Shown here one piece after another: positions 41,094 through 49,422 of a stretch of 51,721 nucleotides of DNA (positions are counted from its first letter, which is position 1; each line of letters opens with the position of its first letter). The stretch lies in assembly GCF_009764265.1 (NCBI RefSeq), contig NZ_RWIR01000078.1, positions 1 through 51,721 of the forward strand, in the 5' to 3' direction. Source of the DNA: Pseudomonas sp. PB101. Its GTDB lineage: Bacteria > Pseudomonadota > Gammaproteobacteria > Pseudomonadales > Pseudomonadaceae. The notes beneath the pieces are model-generated. The model did no database searches. It was not told where the DNA came from and worked only from the letters and a program-made list of their open reading frames with translations. The position numbers and the translations under genes were made by a program.

Positions 41094-41180
41094 CGAGCGC
41101 CCCGTCGATGCACGAGCATTGACGGTAAGGCGAAGGTCTACGGCGCCGACTGCGCATCCAAATAAGCACAAGGATCAACC

Positions 41181-42302
41181 ATGAAATTTTCCCTGATTTA
41201 CGAAGCCCAGACGGTGGACTCCAGCCGCGAAGGCGACCGCAAGATTTTTGAAGACACCGTCGAGCAGGCCGTGCTCGCCGACAAACTCGGCTTCGATACT
41301 TTCTGGTGCGTGGAACACACCGCGCTGAGCAACTACTCGCACATGTCCGCGCCGGAAACCATGCTGGCGTTCGTGGCCGGTAAAACCGAGCGCATCGGCA
41401 TCGGCCACGGCGTGGTCTGCCTGCCACCGGCGATGAACCACCCGGTGAAAGTCGCCGAGCGCATCGCCACCCTCGACTTGCTGTCCAAGGGCCGTGTGCA
41501 CTTCGGCGTGGGCAAGGGCGGCACACAGCAGGAAGCAGGCACCTTCGGCTACGACCTGGCGACCTTGCAGCCGCAGATCGACGAGATGATGTACCTGATC
41601 CCGAAAATGTTCGTGCAGGACGAGATCGAGCACAACGGCGACTTCGTGCAGATCCCCAAGCGCCCGATCCATCCGAAGCCGTACCAGGATCCGCACCCGC
41701 CGATGTACCTGGCGTGCACCAACACCGAGTCGCTGAAGAATGCCGGCGGTCGCGGCATGGGCGCCCTGGTGCTGGGCTTCGGTGGCCCGGAAGAGATCGC
41801 CAAGAAGGTCGAGGTGTATCACACCGCCTACGACAATCGCGATGAGAAGAAGCAAGTGGGCTTCCGCCCTAACCGTCACATCGCCGCGCTGTGCCCGGCC
41901 ATCGTGCTGGACGACAACGAAGAAGCGCGCCGCATCGGCATCCGTGGCCAGCGTTACTTCATGGAATCCCTGGGCTACTGGTACGGCGGTGGCGAGCGTC
42001 CGGACCCGGAGAAGTGGAAGGACGACACCTTCGTCGATGGCAACGGCCAGAGCGTGATCAAGTCGCGCTTCGCCTCCGAAGAAGTCAGCGTCGACTTCTC
42101 CGACCCGACCATGGCGATGATGAACCCGAACCACGCCTACGGTACCGTCGAGGATTGCATCGGCTACGTGCAGCGCCTGATCGATGCCGGCGCCGACGAA
42201 ATCCTGTTCATCTGCCAGATGGGCACCGTGCCGCAGTGGGCACAGCTGGAGACCCTGAAGAACATTGGCGAGAAGGTGATTCCGCACTTCCGCAAGGGCT
42301 AA
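41181..42302 (+). CDS. LLM-class flavin-dependent oxidoreductase
   Basis: The 373-aa protein belongs to the bacterial luciferase-like monooxygenase superfamily: MKFSLIYEAQTVDSSREGDR, CVEHTALSNYSHMSAPETML, GVVCLPPAMNHPVKVAERIA, and LLSKGRVHFGVGKGGTQQE. Members use reduced FMN or F420 to oxygenate ketones or other substrates. It follows hsaA with its own degenerate box and may use HsaB-supplied flavin. Its steroid role is not known to me; candidates are a Baeyer-Villiger or ring-hydroxylation step. AAGGA precedes the ATG. Confidence 0.82.
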   Translation: MKFSLIYEAQTVDSSREGDRKIFEDTVEQAVLADKLGFDTFWCVEHTALSNYSHMSAPETMLAFVAGKTERIGIGHGVVCLPPAMNHPVKVAERIATLDLLSKGRVHFGVGKGGTQQEAGTFGYDLATLQPQIDEMMYLIPKMFVQDEIEHNGDFVQIPKRPIHPKPYQDPHPPMYLACTNTESLKNAGGRGMGALVLGFGGPEEIAKKVEVYHTAYDNRDEKKQVGFRPNRHIAALCPAIVLDDNEEARRIGIRGQRYFMESLGYWYGGGERPDPEKWKDDTFVDGNGQSVIKSRFASEEVSVDFSDPTMAMMNPNHAYGTVEDCIGYVQRLIDAGADEILFICQMGTVPQWAQLETLKNIGEKVIPHFRKG

Positions 42303-42312
42303 GAGCTAACCC

Positions 42313-42387
42313 CTGTGGGAGCGAGCTTGCTCGCGATGGCGGTCTTGACTGGTATGGCCCCATCGCGAGCAAGCTCGCTCCCACAGG
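42313..42387. repeat. BIME (inverted REP pair)
   Basis: GTGGGAGCGAGCTTGCTCGC and GCGAGCAAGCTCGCTCCCAC form a close inverted pair just downstream of the luciferase-like gene, followed by a T-rich stretch, so it can act as its terminator. The rest of the gap 42388-42699 holds one further terminator and no gene. Confidence 0.8.
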
Positions 42388-42461
42388 TTTTTGGTCTGCC
42401 ATCTGGCTGATCAAGCTTAGAAGTTTTTCAGGCCTGGCACGGACGTCAGGCCAACTTTCCA

Positions 42462-42486
42462 ACGGGTCCCCAAGGCCCGTTTTTTT
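42462..42486 (+). terminator. Rho-independent terminator
   Basis: ACGGGTCC...GGCCCGT forms a short stem followed by seven T. It closely resembles the hairpin at 43775-43799 on the far side of the AT-richer islet. Confidence 0.65.
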
Positions 42487-42699
42487 ATGCCCGCCGATTT
42501 CTCCCCGGTCGATTGACCTGTGCGTAGCTGTCACCCCTTGTTTAACTTCGAGAACATTCCGCGGCAATTGTTGCAAATATATGCCAGGTATTGTGAGTGG
42601 CTGATATCGGTCCTATATTCCATCCGCTGATCGCAGTGATCAATTTCCGCGACAACAAAAAAACAAGCGTTACCTCTAAGCTCATCGAGGGATTATTTC

Positions 42700-43200
42700 A
42701 TGCGAAAATACAACTCAATGTTTATAGGTTTGCTCTTCGCTGGACTACTCAGTCCGCTTGTCAGCCATGGAAAGCAAATGGAGAATAAGTCTGATATTCA
42801 AGCATTGGCCTCATCTTCTCAATGGTTGACAACCAAGGTTTATGTAGAAGGAACCCCTGAAGTAGATGTGAAGGAAAAGTATCCGGGTGTTGTTGGGATT
42901 TCAATGTGGGATCCCGGCCGCAATCGTTATGAGTTTTTCTATACCGATACCGGGCTATCAAAGTATGACAATGGTGGTGGCGGTTACTTCCTTGTCACCG
43001 GTGACAAAACAACGCATATCCTGGTGCCTGATCAAGGAACGGTCAGGACTGTGGTCAGAAGGCTGGAAAAACTGGATAACGAAGAGTTCACCTATTCACG
43101 AGAGGTGCCTCGCGACATGGTCGATGCCAATGCGCCTGTCCGGATTTATGTGGTTCATGCGCCCTACAAAGGCCCTATAAAGACCTCGATGTCGCACTAA
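42700..43200 (+). CDS. Secreted DUF4822-like protein
   Basis: The 166-aa protein starts with a signal peptide (MRKYNSMFIGLLFAGLLSPL, cleavage near SHG). The mature part resembles the DUF4822 family in its GGYFLVTGDKTTHILVPDQG and EFTYSREVPRDM motifs; I give that family assignment with moderate confidence. It is more AT-rich than the flanking steroid genes, and together with the next gene it looks like a small insertion. GAGGG precedes the ATG. Function unknown. Confidence 0.65.
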   Translation: MRKYNSMFIGLLFAGLLSPLVSHGKQMENKSDIQALASSSQWLTTKVYVEGTPEVDVKEKYPGVVGISMWDPGRNRYEFFYTDTGLSKYDNGGGGYFLVTGDKTTHILVPDQGTVRTVVRRLEKLDNEEFTYSREVPRDMVDANAPVRIYVVHAPYKGPIKTSMSH

Positions 43201-43307
43201 AAACTTCCTGCAGTAATTTATCAATCCATTGTTTCGATATTGTAAAGCGTCCACTTTGTTGATGCTGTCCTGAAATAACATCCATAAAAATCAAAAAAAG
43301 GCACAAC

Positions 43308-43748
43308 ATGATTATTGAATTCAGACCGCTATTAATGTCTATGTTACTGCTGGCTGGAATGTACTCGGCTGGCGCCAATGCACAGCCGACAACGCCTTCG
43401 GTTTCAAAAGAGGCTGTCGCCACACCCGATAATGCAATCATGCTGACTGTTTTCCTGAAACACGATCAGTCACGGCCATTGGGGGAGTTGAGAGAGCAAT
43501 TCACCAAGCTGGGGTTTTACAAGGTGTTCCCTCCTGCCGGGGTGGAGGTTGTCAGCTGGAATATAACCATGGGTATTGGACATGTCATCGTTCTGCGCTT
43601 GCCTGCCTCGCGTCTCGCAGCGGTAAATCTCGCACTCGAAAACACCGCATGGGGAAGTTACCGGACAGAATTCTTTCCTACCTATGATTACAAGGAAATA
43701 GCACTGGCAGAGCAAAAGAAAGTGCGAGAAGCCAAATCCAACCAGTAA
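43308..43748 (+). CDS. Secreted hypothetical protein
   Basis: The 146-aa protein has a signal peptide (MIIEFRPLLMSMLLLAGMYS, cleavage after ANA). The mature part has an alpha/beta look (IMLTVFLKHDQSRPLGELRE, then VIVLRLPASRLAAVNLALEN) that could be a ferredoxin-like, EthD/muconolactone-type fold, but the family is not certain. It is AT-richer than its surroundings, like the gene before it, and closes with a terminator at 43775. AAGG precedes the ATG. Confidence 0.65.
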   Translation: MIIEFRPLLMSMLLLAGMYSAGANAQPTTPSVSKEAVATPDNAIMLTVFLKHDQSRPLGELREQFTKLGFYKVFPPAGVEVVSWNITMGIGHVIVLRLPASRLAAVNLALENTAWGSYRTEFFPTYDYKEIALAEQKKVREAKSNQ

Positions 43749-43774
43749 CTACAGAGCAGACGTGCAACGCCATA

Positions 43775-43799
43775 ACGGGTCTTCCAGGCCCGTTTTTTT
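43775..43799 (+). terminator. Rho-independent terminator
   Basis: ACGGGTCT and AGGCCCGT form a stem with one G-T pair, followed by seven T. It ends the transcript of the gene 43308-43748. Confidence 0.8.
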
Positions 43800-43835
43800 A
43801 TGCCTGCCGGATAGGGCGTGACCACCGCATATCCC

Positions 43836-43937
43836 CTGTAGGAGCGAGCCTGCTCGCGAAAAACAGAAGAACGCCGCGTGGTGTCAGGCTATCAGCGTTT
43901 TCGTTGGCGACCATCGCGAGCAAGCTCGCTCCTACAG
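43836..43937. repeat. BIME (inverted REP pair)
   Basis: CTGTAGGAGCGAGCCTGCTC at 43836 and the inverse GCGAGCAAGCTCGCTCCTAC ending near 43936. It lies between the AT-rich islet and the hsaC promoter. Confidence 0.8.
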
Positions 43938-43966
43938 TTTTGATGTGTTTACCCCATCATTTCCGC

Positions 43967-43984
43967 TAGTCCCATTGGACGATG
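43967..43984 (+). promoter_or_regulatory. Putative steroid-operon operator box 13 (hsaC)
   Basis: TAGTCCCATTGGACGATG, full consensus. GTTTGAAT starts 18 bp after it at 44003, and hsaC starts 112 bp after the box. Confidence 0.8.
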
Positions 43985-44095
43985 TTGCCCCTCCCCGAAC
44001 CCGTTTGAATAGCTCCTACATATAGCCCCTACATAAAGTCTCCCCCGGCAGTCGCCGAAGGGCGGCACGGCCTGAGTAAAACGAGGAGTGCATCC

Positions 44096-44986
44096 ATGGA
44101 TATCCGCGGTCTGGGTTACGTCACCCTGTTATCCAGCGACCTGGCGCAGTGGCGCCACTACGCGAGCCAGGTGTTGGGCATGATGGTCAGCGGCGACGAT
44201 GAGCAGCTGTACCTGAAAATGGACGAGCGTCATTACCGCATCCTCGTGCAGAAGAATGCCGAGAACAGCTTCGGTGCCTGCGGCTGGGAAGTGGCCGGCA
44301 AGGCGGCGCTGGAGCAGGCGGTCAGTGAGTTGCAACAGGCCGACGTACAGGTGACCCGTGGCACCGCGGCCGAAGCCGAGCTGCGCAAGGTCCAGGAACT
44401 GGTGCACTTCAGCGACCCGGATGGCAACCGTCACGAAATCTTCTGGGGCCCGCTGCAGGACTTCGCTCGTTTCGTTTCGCCGGTGGGCGTCAAAGGTTTT
44501 GTCACCAACGACCTCGGCATGGGCCACGTCGTATTGCCGGCCCCAGCCTTCGAACGCTGCCGCGACTTCTACGAACTGGTGATGGGTTTTGGCTTGTCGG
44601 ACCTGATGAAAGTCCGCTTCACCCCGGACCCTGCCGAGCCGCAAAAACGCATTCACTTCCTGCACTGCAACAACGGCCGGCACCACTCGCTGGCGATTTT
44701 CGAGTGCCCGATGCCCCACGGTTGCGTGCACATGATGGTCGAGGTCAACGCGCTGGACGAAGTCGGCCGTGCCCTGGACCGCGTGCACGCCAACGGTGTG
44801 AAGCTGTCGGCCACCCTCGGCCAGCACACCAACGACCAGATGATTTCTTTCTATATCAAGACCCCGTCCGGGTTTGACCTGGAGTACGGCTGCGATGGCC
44901 TGGTGGTCGATTGGGACCGCCACACGCCGTTCGAAAGCACCGTGGTCAGCCACTGGGGCCACGACTTCAGTGTCGGTCGCCAATGA
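44096..44986 (+). CDS. hsaC: 3,4-DHSA extradiol dioxygenase
   Basis: The 296-aa two-domain type I extradiol dioxygenase carries the iron ligands His144 (GMGHVVLP), His212 (VHMMVEV) and Glu263 (FDLEYG), plus the active-site His in GRHHSLAI and Tyr253. It opens the catechol ring A of DHSA by meta-cleavage to the substrate of HsaD. It is the first gene of the ring C/D operon, with GAGGAG before the start. It is equivalent to TesB of Comamonas. Confidence 0.93.
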   Translation: MDIRGLGYVTLLSSDLAQWRHYASQVLGMMVSGDDEQLYLKMDERHYRILVQKNAENSFGACGWEVAGKAALEQAVSELQQADVQVTRGTAAEAELRKVQELVHFSDPDGNRHEIFWGPLQDFARFVSPVGVKGFVTNDLGMGHVVLPAPAFERCRDFYELVMGFGLSDLMKVRFTPDPAEPQKRIHFLHCNNGRHHSLAIFECPMPHGCVHMMVEVNALDEVGRALDRVHANGVKLSATLGQHTNDQMISFYIKTPSGFDLEYGCDGLVVDWDRHTPFESTVVSHWGHDFSVGRQ

Positions 44987-44997
44987 GGAACAAGACG

Positions 44998-45879
44998 ATG
45001 GACAAGCAAATGAGCACCGCCGAGATCGTTGGCAATCTGCGTGACGGCATGACCATCGGTATCGGAGGCTGGGGCCCGCGCCGCAAGCCGATGGCGCTGG
45101 TGCGCGAGATCCTGCGCTCGGACCTCAAGGACCTGACCGTGGTTGCCTACGGCGGGGCCGATGTCGGCATGCTCTGCGCGGCCGGCAAGATAAAGAAACT
45201 GGTGTTCGCCTTCGTTTCCCTGGACTTCATTCCGCTGGAGCCGTACTTCCGCAAGGCGCGCCAGGAAGCGGCGCTGGAAGTGATGGAGATCGACGAAGGC
45301 ATGCTGCTGCTCGGCCTGCGGGCGGCGGCGATGAATGTCCCGTTCATTCCGACTGCCGTGGGCCTGGGCACCGACGTGCTGCGCCACAACCGTCAGATCA
45401 AGTTGATCGCCTCGCCGTACGCCGATGGCAAGGACTGGGTCGCCATGCCGGCGCTCAAGCTCGACGCGGCGCTGGTCCACGTCGACCGCGCCGACAAACG
45501 CGGTGTGTGCCAGATCAGCGGTCCGGATCACTACATGGACGATCTGTTCGTGCGGGCCGCGACCCACAGCTACGTGACCTGCGATGAGCTGGTCGACAGC
45601 GAGTATTTCCATCAGGACAGTGCCCACGCCCATCAAGTGTTCTGGGAACGCAACCTGACCACGGCCGTGGCCCACGTGCCGGGCGGGGCGCATCCGTCGT
45701 CCTGCGCGCCGCTGTACGGTTTCGACGTCGCGCACTTCAAGGCCTACAACGCCACGGTCCAGGCGGCCGATGGCTGGGAAGGCTACGTGCGCGACTACGT
45801 CGACTGCACCCACGAACAGTATCTGGAAAAGGTCGGCGGCCTGGCTGCGATCCGTGAACTGCCGTTGCCGATTTTCTAA
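44998..45879 (+). CDS. ipdA: Ring-C hydrolase subunit IpdA (CoA-transferase family)
   Basis: The 293-aa alpha-type CoA-transferase family protein contains MTIGIGGWGPRRKPMALVRE and MEIDEGMLLLGLRAAAMNVP, the latter carrying Glu100, plausibly equivalent to the essential IpdA Glu of Mycobacterium. IpdA and IpdB together hydrolyse ring C of COCHEA-CoA rather than transferring CoA. I chose ATG 44998, with AGGA 10 bases upstream. It starts 11 bp after hsaC, and the next gene is the beta subunit. Confidence 0.88.
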   Translation: MDKQMSTAEIVGNLRDGMTIGIGGWGPRRKPMALVREILRSDLKDLTVVAYGGADVGMLCAAGKIKKLVFAFVSLDFIPLEPYFRKARQEAALEVMEIDEGMLLLGLRAAAMNVPFIPTAVGLGTDVLRHNRQIKLIASPYADGKDWVAMPALKLDAALVHVDRADKRGVCQISGPDHYMDDLFVRAATHSYVTCDELVDSEYFHQDSAHAHQVFWERNLTTAVAHVPGGAHPSSCAPLYGFDVAHFKAYNATVQAADGWEGYVRDYVDCTHEQYLEKVGGLAAIRELPLPIF

Positions 45880-45891
45880 GGGAGCCTTTCG

Positions 45892-46680
45892 ATGAGCACT
45901 ACTGATTACAGCCTCGCTGAGTTGATGATCTGCGCGGCCTCCGAAGCCTGGCGCGAAGACGGCGAAGTTTTGGCCTCCGGCATCGGCGTGATTCCGCGTC
46001 TGGCTGCTTCGCTGGCCATGTTGACCAGCAACCCGCAACTGCTGATGACCGACTCCGAAGCCTACATGGTCGCCGAACCGGTGCCCTTGGGCGCGCGCAA
46101 AGGCTATGAACCCAAGCGCGACAGCTGGATGGGCTTCTCGCGGATTTTCGACAACGTCTGGGGCGGCAAGCGCCATGCCCTGGTCGGCCCGACCCAGATC
46201 GACCGTTACGGTCAAGCCAACATTTCCTGCATCGGCGACTACGCCAAACCCAAGGCGCAGATGCTCGGCGTGCGCGGTTTCCCCGGCAACTCGATCAGCC
46301 ACGCCAACTCGTTTTGCGTGCCGAGCCATAACCGTCGGGTGTTCGTCGAAGGCGAGGTCGATATGGTCGCCTCGGTCGGCTACAACCCGGCGCGTCTGGC
46401 GCGGGGCTGGTCGCTGGACGACATCGACATCCGCCTGATCATCACCGACCTCTGCGTCCTGGATTTCCAGGGTCCGCAGCGGCAGATGCGCATCCGTTCG
46501 CTGCACTCCGGCGTGACGGCAGCGCAAGTCCAGGACAACACCGGTTTCGAATTGCACGTGCCGGACGACTGCCCGACCACCGCGGCCCCGACTGTCGAGC
46601 AATTGCAACTGATCCAGCGTCTGGACCCGCACAACCTGCGCGCCCTGCAACTCAAAGACAACCCGCCAGGCCAACGCTGA
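45892..46680 (+). CDS. ipdB: Ring-C hydrolase subunit IpdB
   Basis: The 262-aa beta-type CoA-transferase family protein (YSLAELMICAASEAWREDGE, ASGIGVIPRLAASLAMLTSN, VSVGYNPARLARG-like region as SVGYNPARLARGW) pairs with IpdA. The two genes lie 12 bp apart with GGGAG before the start. Together they open ring C of the steroid nucleus; in Mycobacterium tuberculosis ipdAB are next to echA20 and ipdC, an order largely preserved here. Confidence 0.88.
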   Translation: MSTTDYSLAELMICAASEAWREDGEVLASGIGVIPRLAASLAMLTSNPQLLMTDSEAYMVAEPVPLGARKGYEPKRDSWMGFSRIFDNVWGGKRHALVGPTQIDRYGQANISCIGDYAKPKAQMLGVRGFPGNSISHANSFCVPSHNRRVFVEGEVDMVASVGYNPARLARGWSLDDIDIRLIITDLCVLDFQGPQRQMRIRSLHSGVTAAQVQDNTGFELHVPDDCPTTAAPTVEQLQLIQRLDPHNLRALQLKDNPPGQR

Positions 46681-46703
46681 GCAACGCGTTGCGGAGAAAA
46701 GTG

Positions 46704-47576
46704 ATGGCTGAACATAACGATAACAATCAGGCCGAGGTGGTGCTGTACGAGGTGCGTGGCGCGGTGGCCCTGGTCACCATGAACCGCCCCGAGTTCCACA
46801 ACGCGCAGAACTCGCAGATGACCTATGCGCTGGACGCGGCGTTTCGCCGGGCCTGCGATGACGATGAAGTGAAGGTCATTGTGTTGCGTGGCGCCGGCAA
46901 GCATTTCTCCGCCGGGCATGACATCGGTACTCCGGGCCGCGACGTCGACAAGACCTTCGACCGCGCCAGCCTGTGGTACGACCATGTGAACAAACCGGGC
47001 GGCGAGTTTTTGTATGCCCGCGAGCAGGAAGTCTATCTGGGCATGTGCCGCCGCTGGCGCGAAATGCCCAAGCCGACCATCGCCATGGTCCAGGGCGCGT
47101 GCATTGCCGGTGGGCTGATGCTGGCCTGGGTCTGCGACCTGATCGTCGCCAGCGAGGATGCCTACTTCGCCGATCCGGTGGTGCGCATGGGCATTCCCGG
47201 GGTGGAGTATTTCGCCCACGTGCATGAACTCAATCCGCGCATCGCCAAGGAATTCCTGTTCCTCGGCGAACGCATGCCGGCGCCGCGTGCCTATCAGATG
47301 GGCATGCTCAATCGAGTGGTGGCTCGCGACGAGCTGGAACAACAGACCCTCGACATCGCCGGGCGCATCGCACAAATGCCGCGCCTGGGCCTGCAACTGA
47401 GCAAGCAAGCGGTGAACAACGCCGAAGACCTGATGGGCAAGCGCGCGACCATGGACATGGTGTTCGGCCTGCATCACTTCGCCCATGCCCACAATGAACT
47501 GGTGTCCGGCGACCGCCTCGGCGGCTACGACGCCAAGGCCATGGCCAGTTCCCAGCGCAAGTCGGGCGAGGCGTGA
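46704..47576 (+). CDS. Enoyl-CoA hydratase/isomerase (crotonase) family protein
   Basis: The 290-aa crotonase-fold protein has the oxyanion-hole motifs KHFSAGHDIG and GACIAGGLMLAWVCDLIVAS. It is longer than a typical hydratase (about 260 aa) owing to an insert after residue 75 (TFDRASLWYDHVNKPGGEFL). It lies between ipdB and ipdC, so it likely acts on a ring C/D-derived enoyl-CoA. It is distinct from the EchA20-like protein two genes on. Start ATG 46704 follows GGAG. Confidence 0.82.
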   Translation: MAEHNDNNQAEVVLYEVRGAVALVTMNRPEFHNAQNSQMTYALDAAFRRACDDDEVKVIVLRGAGKHFSAGHDIGTPGRDVDKTFDRASLWYDHVNKPGGEFLYAREQEVYLGMCRRWREMPKPTIAMVQGACIAGGLMLAWVCDLIVASEDAYFADPVVRMGIPGVEYFAHVHELNPRIAKEFLFLGERMPAPRAYQMGMLNRVVARDELEQQTLDIAGRIAQMPRLGLQLSKQAVNNAEDLMGKRATMDMVFGLHHFAHAHNELVSGDRLGGYDAKAMASSQRKSGEA

Positions 47577-47578
47577 GC

Positions 47579-48646
47579 ATGGCGATCTCGTTGAATACCC
47601 GTTTGACTGAACTGCTCGGTTGCCGTTATCCGATCATCCAGACCGCCATGGGCTGGGTCGCCGACCCGAAACTGGTGGCGGCCACGGGCAATGCCGGTGG
47701 TTTCGGTTTTCTCGCCGGGGCGACCATCGAGCCGCAACAGATGGAAGCGGCGATCATTGAAACCCGGCGCCTGACCGATCAGCCGTTCGGGGTGAACTTC
47801 CACATGTACCAAGCCAATGCCGGCGAGATCGTCGAGCTGGTGTTGCGCCATAAAGTCCGCGCGGTGAGCTACAGCCGTTCGCCGGGCAAGCAAATGATCA
47901 GCCGCCTGAAGGATGCCGGCGTGGTGTGCATTCCCACGGTCGGCGCGCTCAAGCACGCGCAGAAAGCCGTGGAAATGGGCGCCGATGCGGTGACCGTGCA
48001 GGGCGGCGAGGGCGGTGGGCACACCGGTTCCGTGCCGACCTCGCTGCTGCTGGATCAGGTGGTCAATGCCGTGTCGGTGCCCGTGGTGGCGGCCGGTGGG
48101 TTCAAGGACGGTAAAGGACTGGTCTCGGCCCTGGCCTACGGTGCCGAAGGCATCGCCATGGGCACGCGTTTCCTGATGTGCGCCGACAGCCCGGTGCCCC
48201 AGGCGACGCTTGCCCGTTACCTGGCGGTCAAGGACCCGGCGGCGATCATCATCAGCCGCGCTATCGACGGCATGCCGCAACGGATGATCCGCAACGAATT
48301 GCTCAACCAGCTGGAAAGCAGTGGCGGCCTAAAGCGCCTGTTGCTGGCGTTGCAAAGTGGCCTGGCCTACCGCCGCCACACCGGCATGAGCCTGACCCAA
48401 TTGCTCAGCAGCGCCTTGAAGATGCGCGGTGCCGGAGAGCTGACCGCCGCGCAAAGCATCATGGCCGCCAACGCGCCGATGGTGATCCAGAAAGCCATGG
48501 TCGACGGGCAACCGGCCGCGGGCGTGTTGCCCGCCGGACAGATCGCCGCCTCCATCGACAGCTTGCCCAGCTGCGCCCAATTGATTGAACAGATCGTCCG
48601 CGACGCCGAAGCGCGCCTGGGCGAGCTGTGTCGCCGTGTGTCGTAA
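47579..48646 (+). CDS. ipdC: IpdC-like nitronate-monooxygenase-family flavoprotein
   Basis: The 355-aa FMN TIM-barrel protein resembles nitronate monooxygenase/2-nitropropane dioxygenase (YPIIQTAMGWVADPKLVAAT, VQGGEGGGHTGSVPTSLLLD, VPVVAAGGFKDGKGLVSALA). In Mycobacterium the IpdC protein beside ipdAB is a CoA-dependent reductase of C/D-ring steroids; context makes this the likely role here. Start ATG 47579 is preferred over GTG 47573, as GAGG lies seven bases before it; it nearly overlaps the previous stop. Confidence 0.85.
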   Translation: MAISLNTRLTELLGCRYPIIQTAMGWVADPKLVAATGNAGGFGFLAGATIEPQQMEAAIIETRRLTDQPFGVNFHMYQANAGEIVELVLRHKVRAVSYSRSPGKQMISRLKDAGVVCIPTVGALKHAQKAVEMGADAVTVQGGEGGGHTGSVPTSLLLDQVVNAVSVPVVAAGGFKDGKGLVSALAYGAEGIAMGTRFLMCADSPVPQATLARYLAVKDPAAIIISRAIDGMPQRMIRNELLNQLESSGGLKRLLLALQSGLAYRRHTGMSLTQLLSSALKMRGAGELTAAQSIMAANAPMVIQKAMVDGQPAAGVLPAGQIAASIDSLPSCAQLIEQIVRDAEARLGELCRRVS

Positions 48647-48656
48647 GGGGAAAGAC

Positions 48657-49412
48657 ATGAAACCATTTAGCGTCAGCATCGATAACGGCATTGCCGAACT
48701 GGTGTTCGACCGACCGCCGGTCAACGCCTTCAATAACCAGGGCTGGGCCGACATCGCCAGCGAGATCGAGGGCCTGGGTCGCAACAGCGACGTGCGGGTG
48801 ATCGTGATTCGTGCCGAAGGCCGCGGCTTCTGCGCCGGGGTCGATATCAAGGAACTGGCCGCCGACGGCAACCTGATCGTCGCGGTGAACAAGGGCAACT
48901 ACGACAGCTTCAAGGCGATCCATCGCAACCCGAAACCGGTGATCGTTGCCGTGCATGGCTTCGTATTGGGCGGCGGCATCGGCATCTGCGGGGCGGCCGA
49001 CATCATCGTCGCGTCCGAGTGCGCCACCTTCGGCGTGCCGGAAGTGGATCGCGGCGCCATGGGCGGCGGCGCGCATTTGCAGCGCCTGTTCCCGGTGCAG
49101 AAAGTCCGCCACATGTACTTCACCGGTGAGGCCATCGACGCCGCCGAGGCTTACCGCCTGGGCGCGGTGGAGCGGGTGGTCAAGCGCGAAGACTTGCGCG
49201 AAGCGGCGTTGCAGATCGCCCGCACCATCGCCGCCAAGAGCCCGGGCATGATCAGCCTGGCCAAGGAAGCGCTGAGCGGCATCGAAGACGGCAATCTGGA
49301 AGACAAATACCGCTGGGAGCAGGGCTTCACCCTCGAAGCCTACCGCTCACTGGACTCTCAGGAAGCACGCGACTCGTTCGTCGAGAAACGCGATGCCCGA
49401 TTCAACGGCTGA
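48657..49412 (+). CDS. echA20: Ring-D hydrolase, EchA20-like
   Basis: The 251-aa crotonase-family protein is a close relative of Mycobacterium EchA20 as I recall it: FDRPPVNAFNNQGWADIASE, IRAEGRGFCAGVDIKELAAD, HGFVLGGGIGICGAADIIVA, and FGVPEVDRGAMGGGAHLQRL all align. EchA20 hydrolyses ring D of HIEC-CoA to COCHEA-CoA, the substrate for IpdAB. GGGGAAAG precedes the start ten bases after ipdC. Confidence 0.87.
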   Translation: MKPFSVSIDNGIAELVFDRPPVNAFNNQGWADIASEIEGLGRNSDVRVIVIRAEGRGFCAGVDIKELAADGNLIVAVNKGNYDSFKAIHRNPKPVIVAVHGFVLGGGIGICGAADIIVASECATFGVPEVDRGAMGGGAHLQRLFPVQKVRHMYFTGEAIDAAEAYRLGAVERVVKREDLREAALQIARTIAAKSPGMISLAKEALSGIEDGNLEDKYRWEQGFTLEAYRSLDSQEARDSFVEKRDARFNG

Positions 49413-49422
49413 AGGCATATCC

